64,000 nt of DNA from Pseudomonas sp. SID14000 (GCF_002165135.1 NZ_NFZQ01000004.1:310001-374000); one strand, 5' to 3'; counted from the stretch's first letter, positions 26,701-35,923 are shown. Made by a program: numbers and translations. The notes: generated by a model from the sequence alone, not told the origin.

Positions 26701-27219
26701 CAGTTGCTGAAACTGCCTGATCGCCTCAGGGCGCTGGCCTGGCAGGTTGCCGCGCACGCGCCAGTAATCCAGGGCCAGCTCAAGGCTTGGCGGTTCGCCT
26801 GCGAACAGTTGTTCATAGGCCGCCAGCGCCTCTTCATTGCGCCCGGTGACAGCCAGCAGACGGGCCTGCTGCAAGCGCCTCGCGCGCTCCGGTTGCTGCA
26901 GATCGAGCAGGCGCCTGGCCTGGCGTGCCTGCAAGCTGCCAGGCGCGATGGCACTGATCCGGGCGCTCAACTGCTCGGCCTCGGTGCTGTTCTTTTCACG
27001 CAATGCCAGGCTCAAGGCTGCCAGCAACACATCCGGGTTGCGTGGCTCGAGCAATTGCAGCCGCCCCAGTGCATTGCGCACCAGGTCGTCACGATGCAGC
27101 GCTTCGCCTCGACGCACCTGGTCCAGCAGCCATTGGCGCTGTTCGTCGGCATCCTTGGGTTGCGCCGTGGCCTGGCAGGTCACCGCCGCGAGCATCAGCA
27201 CACCAATCATTCGCTGCAT
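23701..27219 (-). CDS. bcsC: Cellulose synthase outer-membrane channel subunit BcsC
   Basis: The 1172-residue protein has a signal peptide (MIGVLMLAAVTCQATAQ), a long array of TPR units from about 25 to 800 (for example ALLGLADVSLAEGDTAAAERQFLQVRRM), and a C-terminal BCSC domain (about 835-1172) rich in alternating aromatic strands and ending in EPYSEWR, as expected for the 16-strand outer-membrane barrel that exports the glucan. GGAGTG precedes the ATG. Last gene of the bcs run; it overlaps bcsZ by 13 bp. Length is normal for the family and no frame disruption is seen. Confidence 0.95.
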   Translation of the reverse strand: MQRMIGVLMLAAVTCQATAQPKDADEQRQWLLDQVRRGEALHRDDLVRNALGRLQLLEPRNPDVLLAALSLALREKNSTEAEQLSARISAIAPGSLQARQARRLLDLQQPERARRLQQARLLAVTGRNEEALAAYEQLFAGEPPSLELALDYWRVRGNLPGQRPEAIRQFQQLDRQYPGSAGLRQTLAGWLFAENRDREALALLDQLARDPVARDAAAQREFDYLSGQAVSAASAAAWQAFLQRYPASPLLAQASEALQQQRKLLADPSWQAGQRGMALLDKGRNAEAEAQLRRALRQYPDDARLHGALGYALMRQSRYEDANVAFRAASAKEQDTYWISQWKDLESSSRYWALLHKGERALQAKDMRGARVFYQQARRQNPKEEFALLGLADVSLAEGDTAAAERQFLQVRRMAPDNESAVRGLMRVYQGQSPDKARAYLDSLPPRQQAQFASLRRNLELARLRQQGDAALQREDWAAASLALGQATALAPDEPWLVYQLANSLRHLGRTAEADAAFARIVQRQPGDPSTRYAHGLFLESSDRDALALDSLGAVPQGAWSNDMHALEQRIRRRMTLASAQQLQAQGRTAEATSLLEASLARGEGSNDDLMLLADWAAANGDPAKARGYYQRVLAAQPGQPQARLGVIESAVAEGNLAQARHMLAVQVPQLAADDSNAQRRLAAVWVALGEHDQAARMLDQIAAQQSRPDPLLRRDAARLVAQDDPQRALDLYAAAMADAQLLERTAVSPRDDRALTLSSREQDGDDWLARSLRSDVDALYRQRNTHVTLMHDYGWREDDGTPGTSELSTQSTLLHVDTPWQDGTAFARVERIGMDAGSFEQNNQQRYTPDFGSCQFVGRTADGKSLPACEGGSQTADGSVLALGWQGSRWAFDLGTTQGYAINNWLGGATVNGDLGQVGWSLTTSRRPMSNSLLSFAGARDRPTGVRWGGVTANGATLGLSWDQGGDNGVWASLGHHWLYGENVADNQRTRAMAGWYHRVVEKADERVRVGLTLMHWRHDKDLGGYSLGQGGYYSPQRYTSVGVPVSYAWRNYDWSVLLEGSVSWSQAHSGRSRLYPDAHVNRKVLAQYDVDTNIDATNDASDSSGLGYRLRGLFERRLSDHWVLGAGFDWQHSDDYAPSHGMLYLRYLFEPWRGNLALPVTPLEPYSEWR

Positions 27220-28319
27220 GGCGCACTCCAGGCCGGCAACAGGCGGCCGTGCGGGTCAAAACGGTAACGGCCTTGGTCCCAGCCCTGGCCAAACAGCGCC
27301 AGCACCTGGCTGTAATAGGCCTTGGCTTCGGCTGGCTGCTCGCGCAAACGCTGACGCTGGGCCGCCAGGCCCGCGACATGCTCTGGCGATGCCGCCAGCA
27401 ACGGCAGCAACGCTGCAGAGAAACCTGTCGGGCCATGGCCGCTGGCAACACCGCTATGCGCATCCACATGCTCTGGCGGCAGCCCTTGGCGCGTGGTCAA
27501 TGCCGCCATAGGGGCATAGTGGGCCACCAGTTCGGCACGCCCCGTCGCGTCCTCGGCCAGCATGCCGACCCACAGGTAGACGCGGATAGCGTCGTAGTCA
27601 CCTTCATTGCCGTGTTGCGGGTCCGCTGCCGGTTCACCGGCTGGCGTCCACAACAGCCAGTCCGGGGCAAAGCCCTTTGGCGACGAAGCCAGCCACAAGC
27701 GCTGCGTGTTGGCCGCCAGTTCGCCCCACAGCGGATCGACCAGGCTGAAGCGCTCGAACAACTGCAGCGGCAAATAGCTGGGGTTCAAGCGGACACCGCG
27801 GGCATCCTCGAAGCCGTAGTCTCCCGGCAGCAGCATCACCCCCAGGCCCGGCAGCTTGCGCACGGTCTGCGCGGCGATACGCCACAGCAGGCGCTGGCCC
27901 AGCTGCGTGTAGGTCGGCTCGTCCCACAATCGCCCGGCTTCCAGCAGGCTGTAGGCAATCCACAGGTCGGCATCGCTGGCGTTGTTGGCATCCAGTACCT
28001 GCCACTGATGCTGGCCGTTACGGCCCCACAGCCAGGCGGGCAGATGCCGGGCCAGGTCGCCCTCCGCCAGGTTGTTGCTGGTCCAACGCAGCAACTGAGC
28101 GAAGGCTTGCCGGTCATTGCCAACCAGGGCAAAGAACAGCGCATAGCTCTGCCCTTCCGAGGTGGTGATCAGGCGCTCGTCGCTCGGGTCGATAACCCGA
28201 CCGTCGACACTCACCAGTTCGGCCTTGAAGCGGTCCCAGGCGGGCCATGGGCAGGCCGGCGCGGCGTTGACGAAAACGGGCAGGCCCAAAGCGACCAGCC
28301 CTACCAGCAACTGGCGCAT
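27207..28319 (-). CDS. bcsZ: Periplasmic endo-beta-1,4-glucanase BcsZ (GH8)
   Basis: The 370-residue GH8 enzyme has a signal peptide (LLVGLVALGLPVFVNAA), the acid Glu55 in TTSEGQSYA and the base aspartate in GDYDAIRVYLW, matching the catalytic pair of E. coli BcsZ. It trims cellulose in the periplasm and influences polymer assembly. The start is taken at ATG 28319; a GTG two codons earlier overlaps the bcsB stop (GTGA) and is an alternative. Overlaps bcsC downstream. Confidence 0.93.
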   Translation of the reverse strand: MRQLLVGLVALGLPVFVNAAPACPWPAWDRFKAELVSVDGRVIDPSDERLITTSEGQSYALFFALVGNDRQAFAQLLRWTSNNLAEGDLARHLPAWLWGRNGQHQWQVLDANNASDADLWIAYSLLEAGRLWDEPTYTQLGQRLLWRIAAQTVRKLPGLGVMLLPGDYGFEDARGVRLNPSYLPLQLFERFSLVDPLWGELAANTQRLWLASSPKGFAPDWLLWTPAGEPAADPQHGNEGDYDAIRVYLWVGMLAEDATGRAELVAHYAPMAALTTRQGLPPEHVDAHSGVASGHGPTGFSAALLPLLAASPEHVAGLAAQRQRLREQPAEAKAYYSQVLALFGQGWDQGRYRFDPHGRLLPAWSAPCSE

Positions 28320-28321
28320 CT

Positions 28322-30604
28322 TCACCCCGCCTCACCCAGGCGGCGCTTGCCTGCCCAGCGCAGGGCCCGCCACAACAGGAAGGCGAACAGCACCACGCAA
28401 ATGGCCGCAATCGCCGCCAGCAGCACCGGGTGTTCGGACAGGTGGAACCACAGCAGCAGCCACCACGGCAGCGCCCCAACAAAGTAGTGCTCGCCGACGA
28501 ACTGGCTGGTGACGCCGCTGCTGCGTACCAGCGACACCGAACCGGCTACCGCATCGAGCTTGCCCACATCGCCGAGCACATCGCGCAGCAACGCGTAATC
28601 GCTATCGCTGTTGGCCAGCAGGGCGACCACGCTGCGCTGCTCGTGGAACGGCGACTTCAACCCGGTGATGGCCGCAATGGGCGCCTGCGCGCTGACTGCC
28701 ACACGGCTGCTCGCGGCCACCGGCGCGGTATCGAAGCGCTGACTGCCCGGTAGTCCCGCGCTACGGCCTTGCAGCAGCCAGTCCCGCTGGGCGCTGAGCA
28801 GCAGGCCAAGGTTGGGCGCATCCCCCAGGGCCTCGGGCAGGCTGCCGAGCAGCAGCAGATCGGCATCGGCCGCTGCGGCCTTCTTCCAGTCATCGACCAG
28901 CCGCAGGCCAAGCGCCGGGTAGCCGATCTGCCCGGCCAGCCCGCCGACCGCATCGAGCAAGGTGCCCACCTGCATCGCCGTGGGCTTGGCCGGCATGATG
29001 ACCAGCGTTTCGGAAAGGTCGGCCATGCGGCTGAACGGGAAGCCGCTGCGGGCGAATGCGCGCAGGTCGGGCATGGCGATGTAGTGGTGGTAGCCGGACA
29101 GGTCAATGGTCGAGTTGTCGTCGATCGCCGCACGCACGTCCACTGGCAACGAAGTCTGGCAGCGGTCGCGCTGGGCGCTGCCCAGGGTGCTGGCAAAGCT
29201 GAAATCGAAGCGCAGGCGGTTGCGGTCGCCGATCTTCAACGCCGGTACCAGCGACTTCTCGGTCAATGCGGTGTTGTCCCCTGACAGCACCGCCAGGCGC
29301 ATTTCCTCGAGCGTTCCGCCGCGACGGTCATTACCCACCAGCGGCATGCTGGTGATGTACTGGTCATTGACGCTGATGCTCAGGCGCGATTCGTCGGTCA
29401 CTGCCGGGGCCGTGTAGCGGTACAGCGTACGCAGCGGAATGCCCTGGTTACGCCACACGAACAAGTCGGGCGGCAGGTTCAGCTCCAAAGTCACCGGCTG
29501 CGGTTGCAGGCCGCTGACCTGCAACTGCTCGGGGTAATCGAGCAGCTCGGCGAAGCGTACCGGGCGGTCGGTGCGTGTCCAGTTCGGCGCATCGTAGGGC
29601 TGGCGCGGTTGCAGTGCCGTCATCTGCTCCACCTTTACCCGGGCACCACGGAACAGGTTGTTGCCAACCGCCAGCGCCGTGGCGGCCTTGACCAGGTCGT
29701 CGTCGTTGCGGCCCAGCACCAGCAGCACCTTGCTGAAGCGGTCGTCCGGGTGGTCGATCATCTGTAGCACCGGCCCGTCGACCGGCGGGAACTGCTGCAG
29801 GTCGGCGAGGAAGGCCGGGCGACGGTCGTTACTGGCAAACACGATGCTCGGCGTGGGTTTGTCGCCTCGGGCCGGCAGGCTGTTATACAGCACCGGGAAA
29901 GTCGTCTTGCGCCAACCGGCCTGGCTGCCGAAATAGGACGCCAGGATCGCCGCCGCACGCTGCTCACCCAGGCTTGGTACGCCGCTGAACACCACCGGCA
30001 GCGTTACCTTGCCGGTGTCACGCACGTCAAAGAACGGCAGCGGGAAATACGCCAGGTCGTTGTCCAGGGCCAGGGCCTGTTCGTGCAGCAGCACCTGGCT
30101 CTTGCGGTTCAGGTTCAACCACAGGCCGCTGTTCGCCGGGTCTTCGCAGATGTCGGTGTAATGCCCGACGAACTCCAGGCGTACCCGGTTGAAATCGCTG
30201 AGCAGCTTCGGGTCCAGCGGCAGCTGGCGGCGCACGCGCTGGCCAAGCTGATCCTTCTCCACCGGCACCACCCCCATCAGCTCGTCGTTGAGGTACACGC
30301 GCAGATGCGACAGGTTCGGCAACAGCGCGGGCGAAGGCGTGTAGTCCAGCTGCAGGCTGGCGTCTGTGGCCAGGCGGTCGCGCCGCAAGCCGAATTCGAT
30401 ATGCTCGCTGTTACGCACCCCCAGCAACAGGCTGTCGGACGCATGCCCGAGCTGCTCGAAGGTTTTCGCAACCGGCCAGTTCGGTACCGTGGGTACGGCT
30501 GGCTCGGCAAACGGGGCTACAGAAGCGGCAGCGGCGCTCTGCGACAAGGCAGCAAACAGCGCCATCGCCAGGCCCCAGGTACGCGCGGGATAACCAGTCA
30601 TCAT
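28322..30604 (-). CDS. bcsB: Cellulose synthase regulatory/periplasmic subunit BcsB
   Basis: The 760-residue protein has a signal peptide (LAMALFAALSQSAAAASVAP), two repeats of carbohydrate-binding and flavodoxin-like domains across the periplasmic part (for example LPNLSHLRVYLNDELMGVVPV), and a C-terminal transmembrane anchor near 727-748 (VLLAAIAAICVVLFAFLLW) followed by a basic tail. BcsB guides the glucan from BcsA across the periplasm and its anchor is needed for catalysis. The ATG overlaps the bcsA stop by 4 bp. Confidence 0.95.
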   Translation of the reverse strand: MMTGYPARTWGLAMALFAALSQSAAAASVAPFAEPAVPTVPNWPVAKTFEQLGHASDSLLLGVRNSEHIEFGLRRDRLATDASLQLDYTPSPALLPNLSHLRVYLNDELMGVVPVEKDQLGQRVRRQLPLDPKLLSDFNRVRLEFVGHYTDICEDPANSGLWLNLNRKSQVLLHEQALALDNDLAYFPLPFFDVRDTGKVTLPVVFSGVPSLGEQRAAAILASYFGSQAGWRKTTFPVLYNSLPARGDKPTPSIVFASNDRRPAFLADLQQFPPVDGPVLQMIDHPDDRFSKVLLVLGRNDDDLVKAATALAVGNNLFRGARVKVEQMTALQPRQPYDAPNWTRTDRPVRFAELLDYPEQLQVSGLQPQPVTLELNLPPDLFVWRNQGIPLRTLYRYTAPAVTDESRLSISVNDQYITSMPLVGNDRRGGTLEEMRLAVLSGDNTALTEKSLVPALKIGDRNRLRFDFSFASTLGSAQRDRCQTSLPVDVRAAIDDNSTIDLSGYHHYIAMPDLRAFARSGFPFSRMADLSETLVIMPAKPTAMQVGTLLDAVGGLAGQIGYPALGLRLVDDWKKAAAADADLLLLGSLPEALGDAPNLGLLLSAQRDWLLQGRSAGLPGSQRFDTAPVAASSRVAVSAQAPIAAITGLKSPFHEQRSVVALLANSDSDYALLRDVLGDVGKLDAVAGSVSLVRSSGVTSQFVGEHYFVGALPWWLLLWFHLSEHPVLLAAIAAICVVLFAFLLWRALRWAGKRRLGEAG

Positions 30605-33210
30605 GCGTCTCGATCAACAGGGTTCATGGAAGGGACAGGCCACGGTGTGCGGGGCCTGTAGCTGGCCAGCCAGTGCGCCAGCGCATACAGTGGGCGCAGC
30701 CAGGCCCGCACCCATGGCGGCATGTGCTCGACCAGCCGCAGGTAACCGACACCACCCAGCTTCAGCACGTCGACCAGGCTGCGCAGCGGGCGATCGACCT
30801 CGTGCTGCTCGCTCCAGCCAAGCCAGGCATCGGCGCGGGCAAAGGTGCAGTGGACCAGGTCGATACGCTGTTGCTGGCTGAGGTCGTGGAACACCAGGCC
30901 CACGTGTTGCCCAACGGTACGGGTGACACAGGCCTGGAAGGCGAACTCGCGCTGGCCACGGTTTAGCAGCAGGCGCACCCGCTCCCCCGCTTTCAACTCA
31001 AGGCCCTGGTGCAATTGCAGGCCGACACCGCCGTCGGAGTAATCAACCAGGGCGCAGGGGAAGGCGTGCCCACTGGACAGCACCAGCCCCGCCGGCAAGC
31101 GCATCCGCACCCGGTGGGCGCGGCGCACCTGGCGTACTTCGGCGGCCACGGCGACGGCGGCACCGATGATCAGCAGGTTGTAGATCACCCACAGCGAGCT
31201 GACGATCACCGTGCCGATTTCCGCCGCCGGGCCGGTGAACAGGCGCCACACGGCAAAGCCCAGGCCGGCTACGTTTAGCGCCGCCAGCCACAGGTAGGGT
31301 TGGGCGATACGCCAGTCGAACTGCTCTTGCGTCATCAAGCCGCCCTTGGCGGTGACGTTGAACTTGCCCTTCTTCGGCGCGAACAGCGCAACCGTGGTCG
31401 GGCGGGCGATATACCAGGCCAGCACGGTCTCGTACACCTCGCCCCAGAAGGTCTGCCGGTACTTGCCCTGCATGCGCGAGTTGGTCAGGCTGGCGTGGAT
31501 CATGTGCGGCAGCACGTACAGCAGGATCATCAACGCCGGTGCATAGATGATGTAGGCATGCAGCAACAGGAACGCCAGCGGCGCCGTCAGGAACACCAGC
31601 CTTGGCAGGCCGGCCAGGAAGTGCAACATCGCGTTGGCATAGCACACCCGCTGGAACAGGCTTAGCCCGCGGCCGAACAGCGGGTTGTCGGTGCGGAAGA
31701 TCTGCACCATGCCACGGGCCCAGCGAATGCGCTGGCCGATATGCGCCGACAGGCTCTCGGTGGCCAGGCCAGCCGCCTGTGGAATGCTCAGGTAGGCCGA
31801 TGACCAACCCTGGCGGTGCATGCGCAAGGCAGTATGGGCATCTTCGGTCACGGTTTCGACGGCGAACCCGCCGATGCTTTCCAGCGCGGTACGGCGCAGC
31901 ACGGCACACGAGCCGCAGAAGAACGCCGCGTTCCACATGTCGTTGCCGTCCTGGATCAGGCCGTAGAACAGCTCCCCTTCATTGGGGCGACGGCGGAACG
32001 AGCCCAGGTTGCGCTCGAACGGGTCAGGCGAGAAGAAATGATGCGGCGTCTGCACCAGCGCCAGCTTCGGGTCCTTGAGGAACCAGCCCACGGTCATTTG
32101 CAGGAAGGAACGCACCGGCACGTGGTCGCAGTCGAAAATGGCAATCAGCTCGCTGTCGGTCACGCCCAGCGCATGGTTGAGGTTGCCTGCCTTGGCATGC
32201 TTGCTGTCCGGCCGCACGATGTAGCCCACCCCTACTTCGTCGGCGAACGCACGAAACGCGTCGCGCCGGCCGTCATCGAGGATATAGATGCGCAGGCACT
32301 CGCGCGGCCAGTCCAGGCCCAGGGCAGCCAGCACTGTAGTGCGGACCACCGACAAGTCTTCGTTGTAGGTGGGGATCATCAGATCGACGGTCGGCCAGTG
32401 CGCCGGATTTGCCGGCAGGTTCGCCGGCTTGCGCTGCAACGGCCAGCTGGTCTGGATGTAGCCCAGGATCAGCACGAACCACGAATAGGTTTCTGCCGCC
32501 AGCAGGATCACCCCACACACCAGGCCGATGGTGTCGTTCCAGTTCAGGGTCGAGGTGTAGCGCCACCACAGGTAGCGGCAGGAGATGAGGGTCGACAGCA
32601 CGATCAGCATCAGGGTCGGGAAGCGGCCCGGTATGTGCCGCACCAGCATGGCGATGCCCAGCAACAGGCAGATGAACACCAGTTGCGCCAGATAACCGAA
32701 CGGCTCGGTCACGCACAGTACGGCCAGGCCGATGGCACCCAAGGTCAGCACGCTGTAGAACGCCCACCGGGCGAACACGCTCAAGCCGCGCAGACGTGCC
32801 GAGGCTTCCTGCTTGAAAGCACTGGCGTGGTAGCGCGCAGGCAGCTGCTGCAGGCGGTCGATCAAAAGGCCACGGCAGTGGCTCAGTACCTGCCGCATAC
32901 TGCGCAGCTGCGCACGCACTGCGGCCCAGGCATGGCGAGCAACCCCCGGTTCACGTGGCAGCGGTTGGCGCCGGACCAGCAGCCACAGGCTCTGAATCAG
33001 CAGGCGCAGTGGGTCGCCCAGGCTTGGGCGCTTGCCCTCCAGTTGCGGGTACAGGCGCTGTCGCTCGGCCAACAGGGCCTGCCAGGCAGGTGACTCCAGG
33101 CGCAGGAACAGGAAGGCCAGCCACACGCCCAGGGTAAACAGCCAGGCGATCGGCTGCCGTGCACCGCGAGCGCTGAACCAGCTGTAAGCCGACAGGGGAG
33201 TCAGGGTCAT
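30601..33210 (-). CDS. bcsA: Cellulose synthase catalytic subunit BcsA (GT2 with PilZ)
   Basis: The 869-residue inner-membrane enzyme polymerises UDP-glucose into beta-1,4-glucan. The GT2 domain shows ILDDGRRDAF, IFDCDHVPVRSF (DxD near 357), VTEDAHTALRMH (TED near 453) and QRIRW (near 491). Multiple membrane helices flank it. The C-terminal PilZ domain carries the c-di-GMP motif RRAHR and DYSDGG (about 700-740), so activity depends on c-di-GMP. The start at 33210 forms an ATGA overlap with bcsQ; the frame is open to 33303 within bcsQ but that part is antisense-free repeat of bcsQ coding and unlikely translated. Confidence 0.96.
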   Translation of the reverse strand: MTLTPLSAYSWFSARGARQPIAWLFTLGVWLAFLFLRLESPAWQALLAERQRLYPQLEGKRPSLGDPLRLLIQSLWLLVRRQPLPREPGVARHAWAAVRAQLRSMRQVLSHCRGLLIDRLQQLPARYHASAFKQEASARLRGLSVFARWAFYSVLTLGAIGLAVLCVTEPFGYLAQLVFICLLLGIAMLVRHIPGRFPTLMLIVLSTLISCRYLWWRYTSTLNWNDTIGLVCGVILLAAETYSWFVLILGYIQTSWPLQRKPANLPANPAHWPTVDLMIPTYNEDLSVVRTTVLAALGLDWPRECLRIYILDDGRRDAFRAFADEVGVGYIVRPDSKHAKAGNLNHALGVTDSELIAIFDCDHVPVRSFLQMTVGWFLKDPKLALVQTPHHFFSPDPFERNLGSFRRRPNEGELFYGLIQDGNDMWNAAFFCGSCAVLRRTALESIGGFAVETVTEDAHTALRMHRQGWSSAYLSIPQAAGLATESLSAHIGQRIRWARGMVQIFRTDNPLFGRGLSLFQRVCYANAMLHFLAGLPRLVFLTAPLAFLLLHAYIIYAPALMILLYVLPHMIHASLTNSRMQGKYRQTFWGEVYETVLAWYIARPTTVALFAPKKGKFNVTAKGGLMTQEQFDWRIAQPYLWLAALNVAGLGFAVWRLFTGPAAEIGTVIVSSLWVIYNLLIIGAAVAVAAEVRQVRRAHRVRMRLPAGLVLSSGHAFPCALVDYSDGGVGLQLHQGLELKAGERVRLLLNRGQREFAFQACVTRTVGQHVGLVFHDLSQQQRIDLVHCTFARADAWLGWSEQHEVDRPLRSLVDVLKLGGVGYLRLVEHMPPWVRAWLRPLYALAHWLASYRPRTPWPVPSMNPVDRDA

Positions 33211-33914
33211 GACTGGCGCCTCGTCAGGCAGCGCACCGCCAGGCTCTGCACGTCCCGGCAAGCCAGGCTCTGCGGCGCATAATGGCCGAGCGGTGCCTTG
33301 CACGCCAGGGCCTCGAGGAAGGCCTCGTCGCGGTGCACCACCTGGATTGGCAAGCGATCACGGAACAGGTCACGCCACACCATCAACAGGTCACTCTGCA
33401 AGCGGCTGGCCGGATCGTAACGGTTGACCAGCAACAGGTCGTAGTGCTCGGTCGGGCGGCGCCCGAGCAGCAGATGGCTGGCCATTTCGGCCTCCGCCAC
33501 CAACACACGCACATCGGTTTCGACGCTTTGGCCACCGGCATCGGCCGGCAGTTGCGGCAGGTCGAACAGCAACCAGTCGAAGTGTTCGGCCAGCTCGGCC
33601 TGGCGAGCACTCCAGGCTTGAGCGTCGGGCAAAGGCTGCCGTGTGCCGGCAGGCAGATAGCCGAACGGTATCAGGCACAGGCCATCGAACACCTCGTACA
33701 TGGCATCGCTGAACGGCCGCCCTTCCCGCTCGGCAAGCGCCCAGCCCTCGCGCGTGTCGAGGGGCAGGTTGAAGTGCAGCCCGAGCAGGTTGCTCGGGCA
33801 CAGGTCGATCAGCAACACCCGCTCACCTGCGCCCTGCAGCGCATAACCCAGCGCAGCCAGCAAGGCGCTGCGCCCCAGGCCACCGCGTACCCCATGCAAC
33901 GCCAGGCTGGTCAT
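33207..33914 (-). CDS. bcsQ: Cellulose biosynthesis protein BcsQ (ParA/MinD-like)
   Basis: The 235-residue protein is a SIMIBI ATPase homologue. It has the deviant Walker A GVRGGLGRSALL near the N-terminus, LLIDLCPSNLLGLHFNLP and LLFDLPQLPAD. The usual GKT lysine is replaced by Arg in this segment; as I recall E. coli BcsQ also departs from the consensus here. BcsQ localises and is needed for cellulose secretion. It overlaps bcsR and bcsA by 4 bp each. Confidence 0.9.
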   Translation of the reverse strand: MTSLALHGVRGGLGRSALLAALGYALQGAGERVLLIDLCPSNLLGLHFNLPLDTREGWALAEREGRPFSDAMYEVFDGLCLIPFGYLPAGTRQPLPDAQAWSARQAELAEHFDWLLFDLPQLPADAGGQSVETDVRVLVAEAEMASHLLLGRRPTEHYDLLLVNRYDPASRLQSDLLMVWRDLFRDRLPIQVVHRDEAFLEALACKAPLGHYAPQSLACRDVQSLAVRCLTRRQS

Positions 33915-34129
33915 GGCAACAGCACCTCGCGCCGCGACGCCGTCGCATACAACGTGCCCTGGGCGCTGGCCCGGCAGCTTTCGCCCAGCAGCGGCCAGCG
34001 CTGCAGGGCCTGCTGGACACCCACCAGCATAGAGATGTCCTGATAGTTCAGGTCCGGCATGTCCAGGTGCTGGCGTAACTGGGCGATATCGTCGCTGCGG
34101 TCGGCCGGGTCTGCTTTGCCAGTGATCAT
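33911..34129 (-). CDS. bcsR: Cellulose biosynthesis protein BcsR (YhjR family)
   Basis: The 72-residue protein contains the YhjR pattern DIAQLRQHLDMPDLNYQDIS followed by QQALQRWPLLGE, as in E. coli BcsR (residues about 14-52 here). BcsR partners BcsQ in regulating the synthase complex. It overlaps bcsG and bcsQ by 4 bp each (ATGA), so translation is coupled. The basic C-terminal tail is longer than in E. coli. Confidence 0.85.
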   Translation of the reverse strand: MITGKADPADRSDDIAQLRQHLDMPDLNYQDISMLVGVQQALQRWPLLGESCRASAQGTLYATASRREVLLP

Positions 34130-35745
34130 GGGCGCTCCTTCGGGATAGGCTGCCAGTCGGGCTGGCCCTGCAGGCGCATGTAGGCGCGCCCCTGGTAGTT
34201 CAGTACCTGTGCACCTGAGGTTTCCGCGACCTGTACGGTGGTCGGCAGGTCGCTCAGCAGGCTGGGCACATCCAGCACCTGCTGCTGGCCCAGGCCCGCA
34301 TACACGCGCGAGATCAGCTCGGACAGCGCCAGGTAGCTGGTGGGTGCCGAGACGTGCAGCGGCTCATTGCGAGCAGGCTGGCTCATGCCGATGAACTTCA
34401 GGCCAACCGGCACATGGGTAATCGATGGTGTGGGGATTTCACGCATGCCCGACAGCTGCATGCGGTCGCCATGCAGCGCGGCGCCATGTTCCGGGACGAT
34501 GGCCACGACCACACGGCGGCCGCTGCGCTCCAGCTCATCGAGGAAGCTGCCCAGTTCGCCGAGCAGGCGGGTGGCACGGGTGGCATAATCGGCCACCCGC
34601 GTACCACCGTCGGCGGTGACGATACGGTTGCCGTCATGCAGGCTGATGCTGTTGTAGAACAGTGATACATGCTCGACCGGGCTACTGTTGCGCTGCCTCC
34701 ACCAACGGCGCAGCACCTCCAGGTCGCTGGCGATTGGCGAACCGTCGAAGCCGACCAGTGCCCGCGGGAAGTCGGTGTTGCGCATGCCGGGTTGCGGCAT
34801 GTGTTGCTGGGTAATGTCGCCAATGAAGTTGTCGAAGCGGCCGCTATGGTTGAGCAAGGTGTTGCTCTGGAAGCCAAGCCTGGCCAGGTTCTGGAACAAC
34901 AGGCACTGCTCCGGGGCGGGCTGGTACAGGCCGGCGTGGGACGACTGCCCGCAACTGGCACGCAACACGCGGATGGCAGCCGGCCCGCTGTAGGATGTGG
35001 CCGAGTTGAACTGGTCGAAGATCACGTCCAGGCGCGAGAACAGCGGGTTGTCACGCAGCCCGACAGCGGACAGGTCATCCCAGGCCAGCGAACAGATGTT
35101 GATCACCAGCAGGTCAAACGGCTGCTCATCGGCCTTCATGGTCGGGAATGCTGTCACCCGTTCACGCTCGCTGGCGAAGAACCGCTCCAGCCAACTGTCG
35201 AGCGTGGCGTTATCGGCAACCGTAGTGGCCTGCGCCTGCTCCGCGGAGCTGGCAGCCGCTGCGCCGGGCGCCTGGGCCGCGTTCAACCCCAGTGATGGCA
35301 GGCCGCCGACAGCCAGCCACGCAAGCCCCAGCAGGCTCAGGGTGCTCAGGCGCAACCAATGGCGAAGGTACAGGTAGCCCACCAGCAACAACACCAGCGC
35401 GCCCAGCAGGTTCCAGTTGATGAAACGGCCAAGCAGTTCGAGCAGGTAGTCCCACGAGAAATCCAATACCCCCGGCTGCGCCAGCAGGCGGCTGAAGGGC
35501 GGCAGCCAGGTGTCCTGGTAGAACAGCGCGATGCCAATCGGTACTGCCACCAGTTGCCGCGCAATACGCAGCCACTTGCCCGGCAATGGCACCAGCAGAA
35601 ACGCAGCAAACAGCAGGTTCGGCAGCGCCTGGAAATCGAGCATGCCAAGGGCGACCAGCAGGAACTTGGCCAGGAAATAGAGGTTCCATCCTCCCAGCCC
35701 AGGCCACCGGGCCGGTACCGGGAGAGTGGCAGATGTATTAGTCAT
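34126..35745 (-). CDS. bcsG: Cellulose phosphoethanolamine transferase BcsG
   Basis: The 539-residue inner-membrane protein has four or five N-terminal helices (to about 155) and a periplasmic alkaline-phosphatase-fold domain. Likely zinc and catalytic residues are C218 (NICSLAWDDL), nucleophile S253 (SYSGPA), and E419/H420 (VPEHGAAL), keeping the C-to-S spacing of E. coli BcsG. It transfers phosphoethanolamine to cellulose glucosyl units. It overlaps bcsF by 8 bp and bcsR by 4 bp. Confidence 0.93.
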   Translation of the reverse strand: MTNTSATLPVPARWPGLGGWNLYFLAKFLLVALGMLDFQALPNLLFAAFLLVPLPGKWLRIARQLVAVPIGIALFYQDTWLPPFSRLLAQPGVLDFSWDYLLELLGRFINWNLLGALVLLLVGYLYLRHWLRLSTLSLLGLAWLAVGGLPSLGLNAAQAPGAAAASSAEQAQATTVADNATLDSWLERFFASERERVTAFPTMKADEQPFDLLVINICSLAWDDLSAVGLRDNPLFSRLDVIFDQFNSATSYSGPAAIRVLRASCGQSSHAGLYQPAPEQCLLFQNLARLGFQSNTLLNHSGRFDNFIGDITQQHMPQPGMRNTDFPRALVGFDGSPIASDLEVLRRWWRQRNSSPVEHVSLFYNSISLHDGNRIVTADGGTRVADYATRATRLLGELGSFLDELERSGRRVVVAIVPEHGAALHGDRMQLSGMREIPTPSITHVPVGLKFIGMSQPARNEPLHVSAPTSYLALSELISRVYAGLGQQQVLDVPSLLSDLPTTVQVAETSGAQVLNYQGRAYMRLQGQPDWQPIPKERP

Positions 35746-35923
35746 TACGGGGTTCCCGGCGTGCAGCGCGGTGGCGTACGCCCAGCGGTTTCAGGTAACG
35801 GGGTGGAAGACGGCGGCGCAACCAGCCGCGCAGCATGGCGCAAAGGCGCACCAGCAGCAGGAGCAGCGCCAGGGTGACCAGCGCCGTGATGCCGATCACT
35901 TGCAGCAATTGCACGAAATTCAT
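35738..35923 (-). CDS. bcsF: Cellulose biosynthesis membrane protein BcsF
   Basis: The 61-residue protein has one membrane helix (VIGITALVTLALLLLLVRLC, about 9-28) and a strongly basic cytoplasmic tail (RRRLPPRYLKPLGVRHR). Size, topology and position between bcsE and bcsG identify BcsF, which recruits BcsE to the membrane in E. coli. Overlaps bcsE by 4 bp. Confidence 0.85.
   Translation of the reverse strand: MNFVQLLQVIGITALVTLALLLLLVRLCAMLRGWLRRRLPPRYLKPLGVRHRAARREPRND

Noticed and set aside
27003..28487. 494-codon plus-strand frame opposite bcsZ/bcsC
   Set aside because: Antisense to well-supported genes and lacks domain features.
33207..33914. BcsQ as an inactivated gene because of the missing P-loop lysine
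   Set aside because: As I recall, other BcsQ proteins also deviate in this loop, and the frame and overlaps are intact.
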